The position numbers and the translations under genes are program-made. A stretch of DNA of 43,163 nucleotides from a virus: the IMG/VR virus record IMGVR_UViG_3300009149_000007, positions 1 through 43,163 of that record; one strand, given 5' to 3'. A model generated the notes under the pieces. That model was not told where the DNA came from, ran no database searches, and saw only the letters and a program-made list of their open reading frames with translations. Positions within the stretch are counted from its first letter, which is position 1. Each line of letters opens with the position of its first letter. Shown one piece after another: positions 7,703 to 16,058 of this stretch.

Positions 7703-10360
7703 ATGGCAATTAAACCTAAATACCACAGCAGGTTTTCGGACGATACTGGAACAATCACCAAGGAGAGCAGGCAAAAAGAGCTCGACAAGATGAAAGCCGC
7801 TGGCTTGAAGCCTGATCCAGTAAAACCACCAACGAAGATTCCAGGAGCAGTGGATTATCCAGGTCCTAGTAACTCAAATGCAGGTAAAACAGTAACGCTG
7901 CAAAGCACAAACACTGGAGACTTCCCTGTCGAAAAGAACATTGGAGGAGCCGTGTTCAGTAGGAACGACAAGAACGACGAGGGAAAGTACACTTATTCAG
8001 CTGGTGTTAACTTTGGAGGCAAGGACTACCAGGTTAGTGAAGAGCTAGCGCAACAGTTTAATGGTAATCTAGTTAAGGCTGCCAAAAGTATGCAGGACGA
8101 AAATAAGACAGAGTTTGAGAAGGTTGTGGATGAAGCAGGAGGACCTACTAAGGAAGAATTGTTGGCTGATGAAGAGGAAGTTAGAACAACTGAAGAGGAG
8201 GCTTGGGGTAAGGTTTGGTACAAGGATTATGAAGACCTAATAGCTACTGGAAAAGAGCTTGGTCTTGATACTTCTTGGATGCCAACATCTCAAAAGGAGT
8301 TTATGGAAATGAGAGAGGATGAGAAGCGAGAAGCTATGAGGTACTTGGAGAAAATGCAGCAGTATCAAGCTGGTGCTGAGAGAGGGGTTATTAGAGATTT
8401 TGAAAAACAAAGCGAGGGGGCGAAGGCTGCAACAATAGCTGGCCTAGCTCAAGGCAGAGAAGGTGTGGTGAGTGCTACATCAGCTACTCTTGGAAAAGAG
8501 TTTGCACAAGAGATGGAAAGCAGAAGAAAAGAATTAGTGAGAACATACGATAATCACGAGATGCAGAGGCAGCAAGCTATGACAGCCCTAAAGAAAGCTC
8601 AGCAAGGTGATGACGCCGAACAAATTGATAGATACCAAGCTAGATTAGATGCAGCAGAAAGAGAGATTGAGAATGACAAGATAAGAATGCTAGAAGCTGC
8701 AAAGATGCAGACTGAACTGGCACTGAACGTAATGGAGACAACTGGAGCAGAGATGAGGGCTAACATGACTTCATTTACTGGAATGGTTGATCAAGGAATG
8801 ACATTTGAACCTTCTCAGATAGTAGGATTGGCTGAGACGTTAAGGATTCCCGCAAGTGTAGCTATGAATTATTATAATGCAGCAGAGACGATCAGGAACG
8901 ACAAATCAATGGATCAACAGACTAAAACGCTTGAATTAGCTGATCTAAAATATGACTTCACTAATAAGATTAACGGAATAAGAAGCGAGGAGGCGATGAA
9001 GGTGAACGACTTTATGACACTGTCTAAAAGCGGAAACTATACTCCATCCCAATTAACCACGCTGGCTACAGCAATGGAAATTCCTAATGAGTTGAACCCA
9101 ATGTATCAAGCTGATTTGAAGCTATCACAGGCAAAAGCTAACATTGAACTAAAGAAGGCTAACGGACAACCAGTTTCTCAGTCTGACTGGGCAACCTATT
9201 ATGAAAACCAGGCTATTAGAGATGAGTTGTATGGCACTGGTGGGGAGGCATATGTCCCTAACAAGCCATTGGAAGGATTAAGCGTGGAATATGTAGGTGG
9301 AGCACTTGTAATTTCTCAAGAAGGCGGATTTAAGGATTATCAATGTGGAGAATTTGTAAACAGGGTGTGGGGATTGTCTAGTGGAGGTAGTGGGGGATTT
9401 GGTGACACCCAGGCAGATAAAAACGGAAAGGTTACTACAAAGGCCAAGGATGTTAACATCAATAACTACCAGCAAATGCTTAAGCCTGGTATGGCATTTA
9501 TTACCAATAACAACCACGTAGGGCTTATTACCCAAATAGGAGATAATGGAGAGATAATGACAATGGAGGCAAACATCGGAGATGGTAATCCTAATATATC
9601 TGACCCCCCTATGCCAAATAGTCGAAACATTAAGGACATGGATCTGGTTGGATATGCCAATCCGCCCAATGCCACTATTGTCGAGGGTGCAAAAACGGTT
9701 AAAACAGATCTGGACTTAAGGGTGGTTAATGCTAGTGCGGGCGAATCAACTCAAACCAGGAAAAGCAATCAAGAGGCATATGACACAGCCTTAAAAACTG
9801 GTGATTCAGAAATTATTGAAAACACTGTGGCCGAAATAGAGAGAAAGAAGTACATCCCAAGAGCAGAAAGAATATATGATGACTATGCTAAAGGGATAGA
9901 GGATTATACGGCAACAAAAACGAAGACCTCTCAAATGGACTCACTGTATCAAGCCTTTCTTGATGATCCATCAGGAAGCAAGACGTTCCTGGACCAGGGG
10001 CTGATTACTGTTTATAACAAGATCTTAGATCCAACGTCTGTAGTAAGGGAGTCTGAGTACAATAGAACTCCTGAGAATCTATCGTTAGTTAACAGGATGC
10101 AAGGTACATATGACCAGCTGTTATCAGGAGGAGCGGGGCTTACTGGAGAAGACAGAAAAGCGGCCGTAGATGCAGCTCATCTTCTTATGGATGGTGCAGA
10201 GAGGAGTTATAATGAAACAATTGACAATGCTGTTAGAAGGGCTGACACTGCTGGAATTCCAGAAGGTTGGATTAAAGGATATCTTGGCCTTGAAGCAGTT
10301 GAAGAAGATTATGAAGTACCAGGATTCTCTAATCTAAATTATCCAACACCAGAAGAATAA
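7703..10360 (+). CDS. Internal virion protein with CHAP/NlpC-like peptidase domain
   Basis: The protein has 885 residues. Residues about 150-500 are long charged helices. Residues about 525-660 form a cysteine-peptidase-like domain: a Cys in YQCGEFVNRVW (C548), a His in ITNNNHVGLI (H605), then an acidic/Asn strand (MTMEANIGDGNPN). This Cys-His-polar order and spacing match CHAP or NlpC/P60 amidase/endopeptidase domains. The C-terminal region is helical again. Short-tailed phages inject large helical proteins carrying a cell-wall hydrolase to cross the envelope. The gene sits in the internal-protein position, next to another giant protein. Confidence 0.7.
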   Translation: MAIKPKYHSRFSDDTGTITKESRQKELDKMKAAGLKPDPVKPPTKIPGAVDYPGPSNSNAGKTVTLQSTNTGDFPVEKNIGGAVFSRNDKNDEGKYTYSAGVNFGGKDYQVSEELAQQFNGNLVKAAKSMQDENKTEFEKVVDEAGGPTKEELLADEEEVRTTEEEAWGKVWYKDYEDLIATGKELGLDTSWMPTSQKEFMEMREDEKREAMRYLEKMQQYQAGAERGVIRDFEKQSEGAKAATIAGLAQGREGVVSATSATLGKEFAQEMESRRKELVRTYDNHEMQRQQAMTALKKAQQGDDAEQIDRYQARLDAAEREIENDKIRMLEAAKMQTELALNVMETTGAEMRANMTSFTGMVDQGMTFEPSQIVGLAETLRIPASVAMNYYNAAETIRNDKSMDQQTKTLELADLKYDFTNKINGIRSEEAMKVNDFMTLSKSGNYTPSQLTTLATAMEIPNELNPMYQADLKLSQAKANIELKKANGQPVSQSDWATYYENQAIRDELYGTGGEAYVPNKPLEGLSVEYVGGALVISQEGGFKDYQCGEFVNRVWGLSSGGSGGFGDTQADKNGKVTTKAKDVNINNYQQMLKPGMAFITNNNHVGLITQIGDNGEIMTMEANIGDGNPNISDPPMPNSRNIKDMDLVGYANPPNATIVEGAKTVKTDLDLRVVNASAGESTQTRKSNQEAYDTALKTGDSEIIENTVAEIERKKYIPRAERIYDDYAKGIEDYTATKTKTSQMDSLYQAFLDDPSGSKTFLDQGLITVYNKILDPTSVVRESEYNRTPENLSLVNRMQGTYDQLLSGGAGLTGEDRKAAVDAAHLLMDGAERSYNETIDNAVRRADTAGIPEGWIKGYLGLEAVEEDYEVPGFSNLNYPTPEE

Positions 10361-10362
10361 CA

Positions 10363-10368
10363 TTAACC
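10363..10368 (+). promoter_or_regulatory. TTAACC translation-start element (example, 11 nt before ATG 10380)
   Basis: The hexamer TTAACC lies in the short A-rich gap before the ATG at 10380, and no GGAG-type Shine-Dalgarno is present. Equivalent hexamers recur before many genes on both strands; see the finding on translation starts. Confidence 0.6.
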
Positions 10369-10379
10369 AATAATAAAAC

Positions 10380-13300
10380 ATGACCAATAGAATAATTTCT
10401 GACTACTTTCAGAATAAAGCTATCCCAAAAGAGCAGAGAATGCAGGTGTATGACGATTTACATTCTGGAAAAGTATCTGAAGAAAAATTAGCTCAAGCAC
10501 TTAAAAAGACTGTCTTGGCGAGCTCTCCTGCTGTCTCAGCGGCCCTTCCTTTTGCAGAAAAGTTTATGGGATCTGAACAGGGGCAAGAACTAGAGGCGAC
10601 TAAGGCCAAGGCCAGGGATGTTGGTGTAGACATAAATGCCAAGAGGGATGAGCTTATTCAGAAAAGAGAAGTAGAGGACAGAGGCTTTATAGACAAGGTT
10701 AAGAATATCCCCTCTGCGGCGATGGAAGGAGCAGAGGAAGGAATTATACAACGAGACAGGATAAAGGCTCAGCAGGCAGAGCTAGAGGCCAAGGGAGAGG
10801 ACTTTGGAACAAGGTTGAGCAACATAGACCCATCTGAATACCCATTGGCACAACAGCCAGCTGCATGGAATGCAAAAATAACTGGATGGATAAAGGATAA
10901 GGTTGACGATTTAGGGACAGAAGCCCTCCCATATAGTAAACCAATTATAGCAGCTTTATATGATCAGTTTGTTGATCCAGCGATTGAGTCTGTTTTAGAA
11001 GCAGAGTTTATTCCAACTGGTAAGCCTGGTGACTGGGTTCAATCTCCAAAGAGTATAGGATCAGACATAGCATCTGTAGCTGGAGCACTTTCTCCAGAGT
11101 ATGTAGACGAAGGATTAAAGGACGTTGGAGCAGACGTGTCCACCTTTATTAAAGAAAATCCAGATGTAGCACTAGAGATAGAAAGAACAGGTGCAACACT
11201 AGACCTTGCTAGACCTATAATCGACGTACTATTGACAAAGGGGCTTTTAAAAAGCCTTCCAGAAATACTAAAAGTGACTGGTGCAGGAGCTAAAGAGGTA
11301 GGAGCTGCGGGGATAGAGGCTTTTGGACCAGCGGTTAAAAAGACTGGTGAAATAGCAAAGTCTACATTAACAAAAACAGTAGAAGTTATAACCAAGCCGA
11401 GATTTGTGGCTACTCGTAACAAGACTGCTGAGTCTATGATGAACTCGCTTGTTAAGGTTGATCCAGCAAGAGGAGCAGAACACTTTTACAAGTTATCTAA
11501 AGGGCAAACAATGGGTAACTTCTTGCTAGAAAGAGACATTATAGGAACTCCAGAGCAAGTAGTAGAACAGCTGGGGGCGAGATTCTCTAAGGTTAAGGAG
11601 GCATTTGACAGCACTATTAGCAGTATTGAAGGAAAGTATAAATTTAAGGTTGCAGATGATATTTTAGAGGAGATGGCGGGAAGATTTGAAAGAACGCTAG
11701 ATAAGAAAAATTTAAAAAGGGTAAAACAATTAAGGGCTAAGTATGATGGAGAGGGGCTAACCATGGCTGAAAACCTAGAAATGAAAAGGCTGTATGAAAG
11801 CAAGGTTAAAACTGGATACTTAAAAGACAATAATAGCGAGCTGGTTGACAGGGCTACTAATTTAGACAATGAGCTTAGAAGGGATTTCATAGATGAGGCT
11901 GAGGCTTCTGGATTTGGGAACGCATCAGATCTTAGTAAAGAGATTCAGCTTACAAGAGCGGCTATGGATTCCATTGAGAGTAAAGCGATAAGAAAATTGG
12001 TAAATAATCAATTCAGCCTTACTGATAATTTACTACTTGTTGGAGGAGCGATAAACCCAAGTTCACTAGCGGTTCTGGGAATTAAGAAGATAACTGGAAC
12101 ACCAGCTATACAAGCCAAAATAATCAGGGCATTGGTTACAAACGACATTAAGATTATGAAGGAAATACCAGGGCTTCCGTTAGAGGTTATATCTACTCAA
12201 AATGCAGCAAAAAGACAAATCCTTTTTGAGAAGTGGCTTGAAGAATCAGGGTTAAAAGGAGTTGCTGAAGGAACAGAACCATTAAAGCTCCCTGCAGGTG
12301 AAACAATCCAGGCAGGACCAGCTGGAGACATATTAGAATCACGAAGCCAACAATTCAGGGAAGGGTCTGGTGTGTTCGATAATCAGCGATCAGTAAATGA
12401 AAGTACGATTCCTAAGACCAGTATAACTAAGAATTCTAACATCGATGACAGTATACCAGCTTTTAATAAGGGCGTAAACCCACCAACTAAAAGCCTAACA
12501 GCTGAAGCTAAGAAGTATAAGAGTGCAGAGGAGTTTTATAACCATTATATGGGTAGTGCTACTCAATATAATGAGTATACTCCTGAATTACGGCTTGGTG
12601 GTACAGAAGGGGGTGTAAAAATAACTGAATTAGGAATAGACCCAGAAGAAACAGTAACTATTTATAGAGGAATAGATGATGTTACTGGGAAAATAAAAAA
12701 GCAGATAAACGATGGCGATTTTGTTACCACAGATTTTGACTCAGCAGCCTCTTATTCTGGTGCAGAAAATGTTGTTAGTAAAGAGGTTAAAGCAAAAGAT
12801 TTGATACTTGAAGACGAAGCTGATTATTTCAAAGAGGACCCATTTTTTATTGGTGCTGAATATATTTATACAACAAAGTATGACGCACCAAAACCATTAT
12901 CAAAATCCCAACTAACAGACATCTGGAACCAGGCTAGGGTAGGAGCTGACTCTTCAGTATTGGCAAAAAGAATAGTAGCTTCTGGAGGTTCTACAAATAA
13001 AATCATAGACAATGTCAAAGTTAAGGAAGGCATAGCCTTTTCTCCTGTAAAGAACACCGAAAGGGTTGTTCCTATACAAAAGCTTGGCATAACTGAGATT
13101 AAGCCACACATTGATAAATACGCCGACGACTTTAAAGACGTTTTGTCCAAAGAAGGAAATGTCCTTGGAGCATGGATGGAGAAAGGAGATTTATACTTAG
13201 ATATATCTAATGTTAGCACTGATCCTGTGACGGCTATAGGAAATGCAAGGGCTTCTAACCAGAAGGCTATATATGACCTTGCGAGCGGACAAACGTTCAG

Positions 13301-14042
13301 GTTGAACACTATGTCAGACGAAGCTATTATCGAGGCTATCAAGAAGTCTGATGGAGGGAAGGTGGCTATGTCAGGAAAGTATGCAGACGAACTGGGAGAC
13401 TTGAGCAAGATTGAGATAAAAGAAACTGGCACAAATAGTTATATTGAAAGCCAGAAAACTAAGTTTAACGCCTTGAGCAAGGAACAAAAGGCTAGGTTTG
13501 TTAGATTTAAGAAGAAGACTGCAGGAGTTTACGAGGAATTCAAGGATGATATTTTAGAAATAGGGTCAAGAAACAATGTAGAAGTTAGTGATCCTAGTTT
13601 TATGAGGAAAAGTGATGGAAGGTCACTTGATAAGATGTTTGAAGAAACAGAGCTTGGTGACATTGTGTGGGATATGAACAGAGGAGCTTATTTAATTAAA
13701 GAGACTCGGGATTTCAACAAGGTTATAAAAGAGATTAAAGAAGCCTTTGATGTTGTTAGAGTAAAAAACAGAATAGGCAATCCTACTTCTGATGGGTATA
13801 GGGATATTTTAGTAAATGTAAGAACTTCAAACGGAACACTGGCAGAAGTACAGTTTATTCCAGAGAGAATAGCTAAGGTGAAAGATAAGCTTCACCCATT
13901 ATACGAAAAAAAGAGAGACGTTTTGACCTCTGAAAGGGTTAAGACCCTTCTTGAGAAAGAGATGAAAAAGAAATATGACGAAGCGTGGAGCAAAACAAGT
14001 GCTATGTTTTCAGACTTGAATGTCTCTGATCTGATTAACTAG
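10380..14042 (+). CDS. Giant virion protein with ART-like and RelA/SpoT-like domains
   Basis: The protein has 1220 residues. Residues 1-720 are mostly helical, as in ejected internal virion proteins. Residues about 730-830 resemble an ADP-ribosyltransferase fold: Arg in VTIYRGIDD, a GDFVTTDFDSAASY strand-helix in the place of the STS motif, and a Glu in GAEYIYTT. A conserved phage module with GAWMEKGDLYLDISNV follows at about 929. Residues about 1029-1190 resemble a RelA/SpoT nucleotidyltransferase-like domain: SDGYRDILVNV, then AEVQF (the E-x-Q pair), then HPLYEKKR. Such polyvalent proteins are delivered with phage DNA to act on the host. Whether either domain is active is unknown. The 3' end overlaps the convergent gene by 33 bp. 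Confidence 0.65.
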   Translation: MTNRIISDYFQNKAIPKEQRMQVYDDLHSGKVSEEKLAQALKKTVLASSPAVSAALPFAEKFMGSEQGQELEATKAKARDVGVDINAKRDELIQKREVEDRGFIDKVKNIPSAAMEGAEEGIIQRDRIKAQQAELEAKGEDFGTRLSNIDPSEYPLAQQPAAWNAKITGWIKDKVDDLGTEALPYSKPIIAALYDQFVDPAIESVLEAEFIPTGKPGDWVQSPKSIGSDIASVAGALSPEYVDEGLKDVGADVSTFIKENPDVALEIERTGATLDLARPIIDVLLTKGLLKSLPEILKVTGAGAKEVGAAGIEAFGPAVKKTGEIAKSTLTKTVEVITKPRFVATRNKTAESMMNSLVKVDPARGAEHFYKLSKGQTMGNFLLERDIIGTPEQVVEQLGARFSKVKEAFDSTISSIEGKYKFKVADDILEEMAGRFERTLDKKNLKRVKQLRAKYDGEGLTMAENLEMKRLYESKVKTGYLKDNNSELVDRATNLDNELRRDFIDEAEASGFGNASDLSKEIQLTRAAMDSIESKAIRKLVNNQFSLTDNLLLVGGAINPSSLAVLGIKKITGTPAIQAKIIRALVTNDIKIMKEIPGLPLEVISTQNAAKRQILFEKWLEESGLKGVAEGTEPLKLPAGETIQAGPAGDILESRSQQFREGSGVFDNQRSVNESTIPKTSITKNSNIDDSIPAFNKGVNPPTKSLTAEAKKYKSAEEFYNHYMGSATQYNEYTPELRLGGTEGGVKITELGIDPEETVTIYRGIDDVTGKIKKQINDGDFVTTDFDSAASYSGAENVVSKEVKAKDLILEDEADYFKEDPFFIGAEYIYTTKYDAPKPLSKSQLTDIWNQARVGADSSVLAKRIVASGGSTNKIIDNVKVKEGIAFSPVKNTERVVPIQKLGITEIKPHIDKYADDFKDVLSKEGNVLGAWMEKGDLYLDISNVSTDPVTAIGNARASNQKAIYDLASGQTFRLNTMSDEAIIEAIKKSDGGKVAMSGKYADELGDLSKIEIKETGTNSYIESQKTKFNALSKEQKARFVRFKKKTAGVYEEFKDDILEIGSRNNVEVSDPSFMRKSDGRSLDKMFEETELGDIVWDMNRGAYLIKETRDFNKVIKEIKEAFDVVRVKNRIGNPTSDGYRDILVNVRTSNGTLAEVQFIPERIAKVKDKLHPLYEKKRDVLTSERVKTLLEKEMKKKYDEAWSKTSAMFSDLNVSDLIN

Positions 14043-14201
14043 ATCACTTGCTTCATCGTCTGACATAACAGCTTGAGACTCTGGAGAAAGTGGAGTTAAA
14101 ACAAACTCGCCTTTGTCGTTCTCATAATACACTTTTCCTTTTTCTATTTTCACTTTTTTAGATTCGTGATCGTCAGTTTTGTAGTAGATACCATCTTCCA
14201 T
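14010..14201 (-). CDS. Small acidic protein of unknown function
   Basis: I chose the ATG at 14201 (MEDGIYYKTDDHESKK...) because an AATAAC element precedes it at the usual distance. The in-frame ATG at 14255 would intrude into the upstream HAD gene. The product has 63 residues, a short beta-rich start and an acidic helical end (PESQAVMSDDEASDL). Its last 33 bases overlap the 3' end of the giant virion gene on the other strand. I do not recognise the family. It is the last gene of the leftward cluster beginning at 15656. Confidence 0.55.
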   Translation of the reverse strand: MEDGIYYKTDDHESKKVKIEKGKVYYENDKGEFVLTPLSPESQAVMSDDEASDLVNQIRDIQV

Positions 14202-14211
14202 TGTATTTGTG

Positions 14212-14562
14212 TTATTGAATGAAATAATTAGTGATTGAATTCCAGTTCCCCTCAAACCTTATTCCTCTGTCGTCTACATAGGCTATCGCTGATGGTTTGT
14301 TGTTGGTAACTTCATCGTAGGGTATCCCATATTTATCGAGCCAATCTTCTATTCTTTTCTTCTTGAGAGACACGTCACCTTCCAGATATGGATTGAGTCT
14401 TACTGTGTAGACAACTATATTATACCCGTCATCTTTAAGTTTTGAAAGAGCCTGTGGGGCTCCCTCTGTAGGAGTCTCGTGAATCTCTCCATTTCCGTAT
14501 GACTGCTTCTTGCAGATTGTGCCGTCGAAATCTATCGATATTGTTTTTTTGTTAGTGGTCAT
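14212..14562 (-). CDS. HAD-superfamily phosphatase-like protein
   Basis: With the start at 14562 (MTTNKK), preceded by a CTAAAC element, the product has 116 residues. It shows the HAD motifs: I, SIDFDGTI with the nucleophilic Asp; II, YTVR (Thr); a lysine-rich stretch (KKKR); and IV, YVDDRG. It is close to the minimal size for a capless HAD hydrolase and resembles small phage HADs related to polynucleotide kinase phosphatase or nucleotidase families. The substrate is not evident. It belongs to the leftward small-gene cluster, and its 3' end lies 10 bp before the start of the next gene. Confidence 0.75.
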   Translation of the reverse strand: MTTNKKTISIDFDGTICKKQSYGNGEIHETPTEGAPQALSKLKDDGYNIVVYTVRLNPYLEGDVSLKKKRIEDWLDKYGIPYDEVTNNKPSAIAYVDDRGIRFEGNWNSITNYFIQ

Positions 14563-14590
14563 AGTGTTTAGCTTAAGAAGTAAATAAAGT

Positions 14591-14761
14591 TTAGGCCGTA
14601 TCAAGTTGCTTCTTCCAGTCATAGTCGAATGTTCCTCCCATGTCTTCTACTACATCACCTCTACACTTGCAGCATACTTTCTCAGGATCATCCTCTGTCC
14701 AATAGGGGCCCATGTCACACTTGGTGCATTTAACCTTGATGGCATCGTGGAATTTTCTCAT
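14591..14761 (-). CDS. Small zinc-ribbon protein
   Basis: This is a 56-residue ORF (starting MRKFHDAIKVKCTKCDMG) with two CxxC knuckles, KCTKC and CCKC, about 20 residues apart, typical of a zinc ribbon. TTTAAC lies 10 nt before its ATG, in keeping with other genes here. It sits tightly between two leftward genes. Small zinc ribbons in phages often bind nucleic acid or modulate host polymerase, but nothing here identifies a partner. Confidence 0.65.
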   Translation of the reverse strand: MRKFHDAIKVKCTKCDMGPYWTEDDPEKVCCKCRGDVVEDMGGTFDYDWKKQLDTA

Positions 14762-14772
14762 AGTAATTGTTG

Positions 14773-14964
14773 TTAAAGGCTAAAATCTTTTTTCATTTTC
14801 TTGTCCATCTCTTTGAACCAGGCTTGAGTCTTCTTTATCTCCTTGCCTAGCTCTTCTTTTGCCTTGGCTTCTTTACAGTGCCGACAGGAATACTTGGTAA
14901 CAAAGCCGTCGATCCAGCCTTTAGACATCATTTCGCCACACTTAGGGCAGTTTGGATTGGTCAT
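14773..14964 (-). CDS. Small zinc-ribbon protein with charged helical tail
   Basis: The protein has 63 residues. It begins NPNCPKCGEMM and continues to YSCRHCKEAK, giving two CxxC pairs of a zinc ribbon, followed by a Lys/Glu-rich helix. The ATG is preceded by ATAACC 9 nt upstream. It lies in the same leftward series as another zinc ribbon (14591-14761), from which it differs in sequence. Function unknown; nucleic-acid or protein binding is plausible. Confidence 0.65.
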   Translation of the reverse strand: MTNPNCPKCGEMMSKGWIDGFVTKYSCRHCKEAKAKEELGKEIKKTQAWFKEMDKKMKKDFSL

Positions 14965-14985
14965 AGTTTTAGTGGTTATTGGTAA

Positions 14986-15441
14986 TTAGTAACGGTCTGA
15001 TTCGTCAGTGTGAGACTCGAAGTAAACAGAGGCTAGTGCGTTAATGATTGTCTCGAGGAGATCGTAGTAGAGAGGCTCAACAAACATATTCCCTGCGTTG
15101 TCCGCAAGGTTGTAATTAAGAGATTTTAATTGTCCAACTAGAACCGTAGAGCCATAAGATTTGTTCTTGTCTGGGTACTCACCGTCTAGCTCTCCTTTTT
15201 CTATAGCTTCTCCATACTGTGAGACATAGGCGAATAGATTAGCTTTGTGCAAGTGGTCAAACATCCACTCGATCAATGAGTCTACTGCTTTTTTTTCGTC
15301 TTCTTCGTGCCTCATTTTCCTCATATAAGCTTCTGAATAAACAATAGAGTGTTTTATCCCGTAGATCCCGTCGGTTGCACAGTCCTTTACTGCTTCCATC
15401 ATGTTTACTATTTCCTGTTTTGAGAAGTTAATTACTGACAT
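14986..15441 (-). CDS. Conserved-looking helical protein of unknown function
   Basis: I chose the ATG at 15441 (MSVINFSKQEIVNMM) because TTAACC lies 9 nt upstream. The frame extends to 15474, but that would overlap the neighbouring gene. The product has 151 residues and is mainly alpha-helical, with a Leu/Ala-rich C-terminal helix (YYDLLETIINALASVYFES). No catalytic motif or membrane segment is visible. It is the second gene from the promoter at 15694-15722, so it is probably expressed early or in mid-infection. Confidence 0.6.
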   Translation of the reverse strand: MSVINFSKQEIVNMMEAVKDCATDGIYGIKHSIVYSEAYMRKMRHEEDEKKAVDSLIEWMFDHLHKANLFAYVSQYGEAIEKGELDGEYPDKNKSYGSTVLVGQLKSLNYNLADNAGNMFVEPLYYDLLETIINALASVYFESHTDESDRY

Positions 15442-15461
15442 AATAAATGGGGTTAAAATAA

Positions 15462-15656
15462 TTAAAGTCCACACTTTTCAGCGTGCATGTCCAAGATTCT
15501 GATCTTTTGAACACCAGTCATTTTCCTGTACTTAGGCATAAACTCCTTGTGGAAGCCGTTTCGTTTCCAGAAGGCAATCATCGCCTTTTCAATCGGCTTG
15601 TACTGGAAGGCCATCATTTTAAACAGCCGATCTCCAGCGGTGGGTTGTGTTCTCAT
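15462..15656 (-). CDS. Small basic protein, first gene of a leftward operon
   Basis: The protein has 64 residues, is rich in Lys/Arg and Met, and has helical character (FKMMAFQYKPIEKAMIAFWKRNGF). CTAACC lies 9 nt before the ATG, and a sigma-70 type promoter is 38 bp upstream. I do not recognise the family. As the first product of a strong promoter it could be a host-takeover protein, but that is inference from position only. Confidence 0.55.
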   Translation of the reverse strand: MRTQPTAGDRLFKMMAFQYKPIEKAMIAFWKRNGFHKEFMPKYRKMTGVQKIRILDMHAEKCGL

Positions 15657-15693
15657 GGTTGTAGTGGTTAGGAACTAATCAAGGAACATCTAT

Positions 15694-15722
15694 ATACTAT
15701 AGGAAAACCAAAACCTTGTCAA
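15694..15722 (-). promoter_or_regulatory. Sigma-70-type promoter for leftward cluster 15656-14010
   Basis: Read on the minus strand: TTGACA (15717-15722), a 17-bp spacer, then TAGTAT (15694-15699). The -35 is a consensus match and the spacing is ideal. It points at the gene starting at 15656, with a leader of about 30 nt. Confidence 0.75.
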
Positions 15723-15730
15723 TAGTTTTT

Positions 15731-15772
15731 TATATAAAAAAGCCTACTATGTACCTTCCTGCTCATAGGCTT
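15731..15772 (-). terminator. Probable rho-independent terminator on minus strand
   Basis: Arms AAGCCTA (15740-15746) and TAGGCTT (15766-15772) pair. On the minus strand the stem is followed by a run of Ts. It would stop leftward transcripts that have run antisense through the lysis island, just upstream of the leftward promoter at 15722. Confidence 0.5.
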
Positions 15773-15796
15773 GCCAATACTTAATTATAAATAAAC

Positions 15797-15825
15797 TTGT
15801 ATATTCTCTTTTTGGGGAGGATAAT
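15797..15825 (+). promoter_or_regulatory. Possible promoter for the rightward lysis-like island
   Basis: TTGTAT (15797-15802), a 17-bp spacer, GATAAT (15820-15825). The -10 is good and the -35 weak. It lies 33 bp before the ATG at 15858, in the only plausible place for a rightward start here. Confidence 0.4.
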
Positions 15826-15857
15826 AATAGGCGGTTCACACTTCTTAACTAATAAAT

Positions 15858-16043
15858 ATGGCAAAAGCAGGACAAATCGGTAAGTTTGTAAGTAAAATGG
15901 CAGGGGTTCCAAGAAGAGCTAGCGCAATGAGAAATATGAAGAAAATAGCTGGTTCAAAGGGATTGCTTCCTGCAAAATGGGGAGGATCAAGCTCTGTTGC
16001 CAAGAAGGTAGCTCCACGCAAGCTTTACAGAGGGAAGGGGTAA
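15858..16043 (+). CDS. Small highly basic protein
   Basis: The protein has 61 residues with about 17 Lys/Arg and almost no acidic residues (GVPRRASAMRNMKKIAGSKG, later PRKLYRGKG). TTAACT lies 7 nt before the ATG. Its composition suggests nucleic-acid binding, or a minor virion or packaged protein. It is the first gene of the rightward island and lies 15 bp before the papain-like protease. No family recognised. Confidence 0.55.
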   Translation: MAKAGQIGKFVSKMAGVPRRASAMRNMKKIAGSKGLLPAKWGGSSSVAKKVAPRKLYRGKG

Positions 16044-16058
16044 TATAACCACAACTAT

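Noticed and set aside
11039-11890. Two leftward frames (127 and 134 codons) inside the giant virion gene
   Set aside because: Shadow frames with no TTAACC element, no motif and no promoter; the forward gene is continuous.
12866-13432. 188-codon leftward frame inside the giant virion gene
   Set aside because: The composition (Ser/Leu/Pro-rich) is what the complementary strand of a Lys/Glu/Asp-rich gene gives. The forward frame has recognisable domains.
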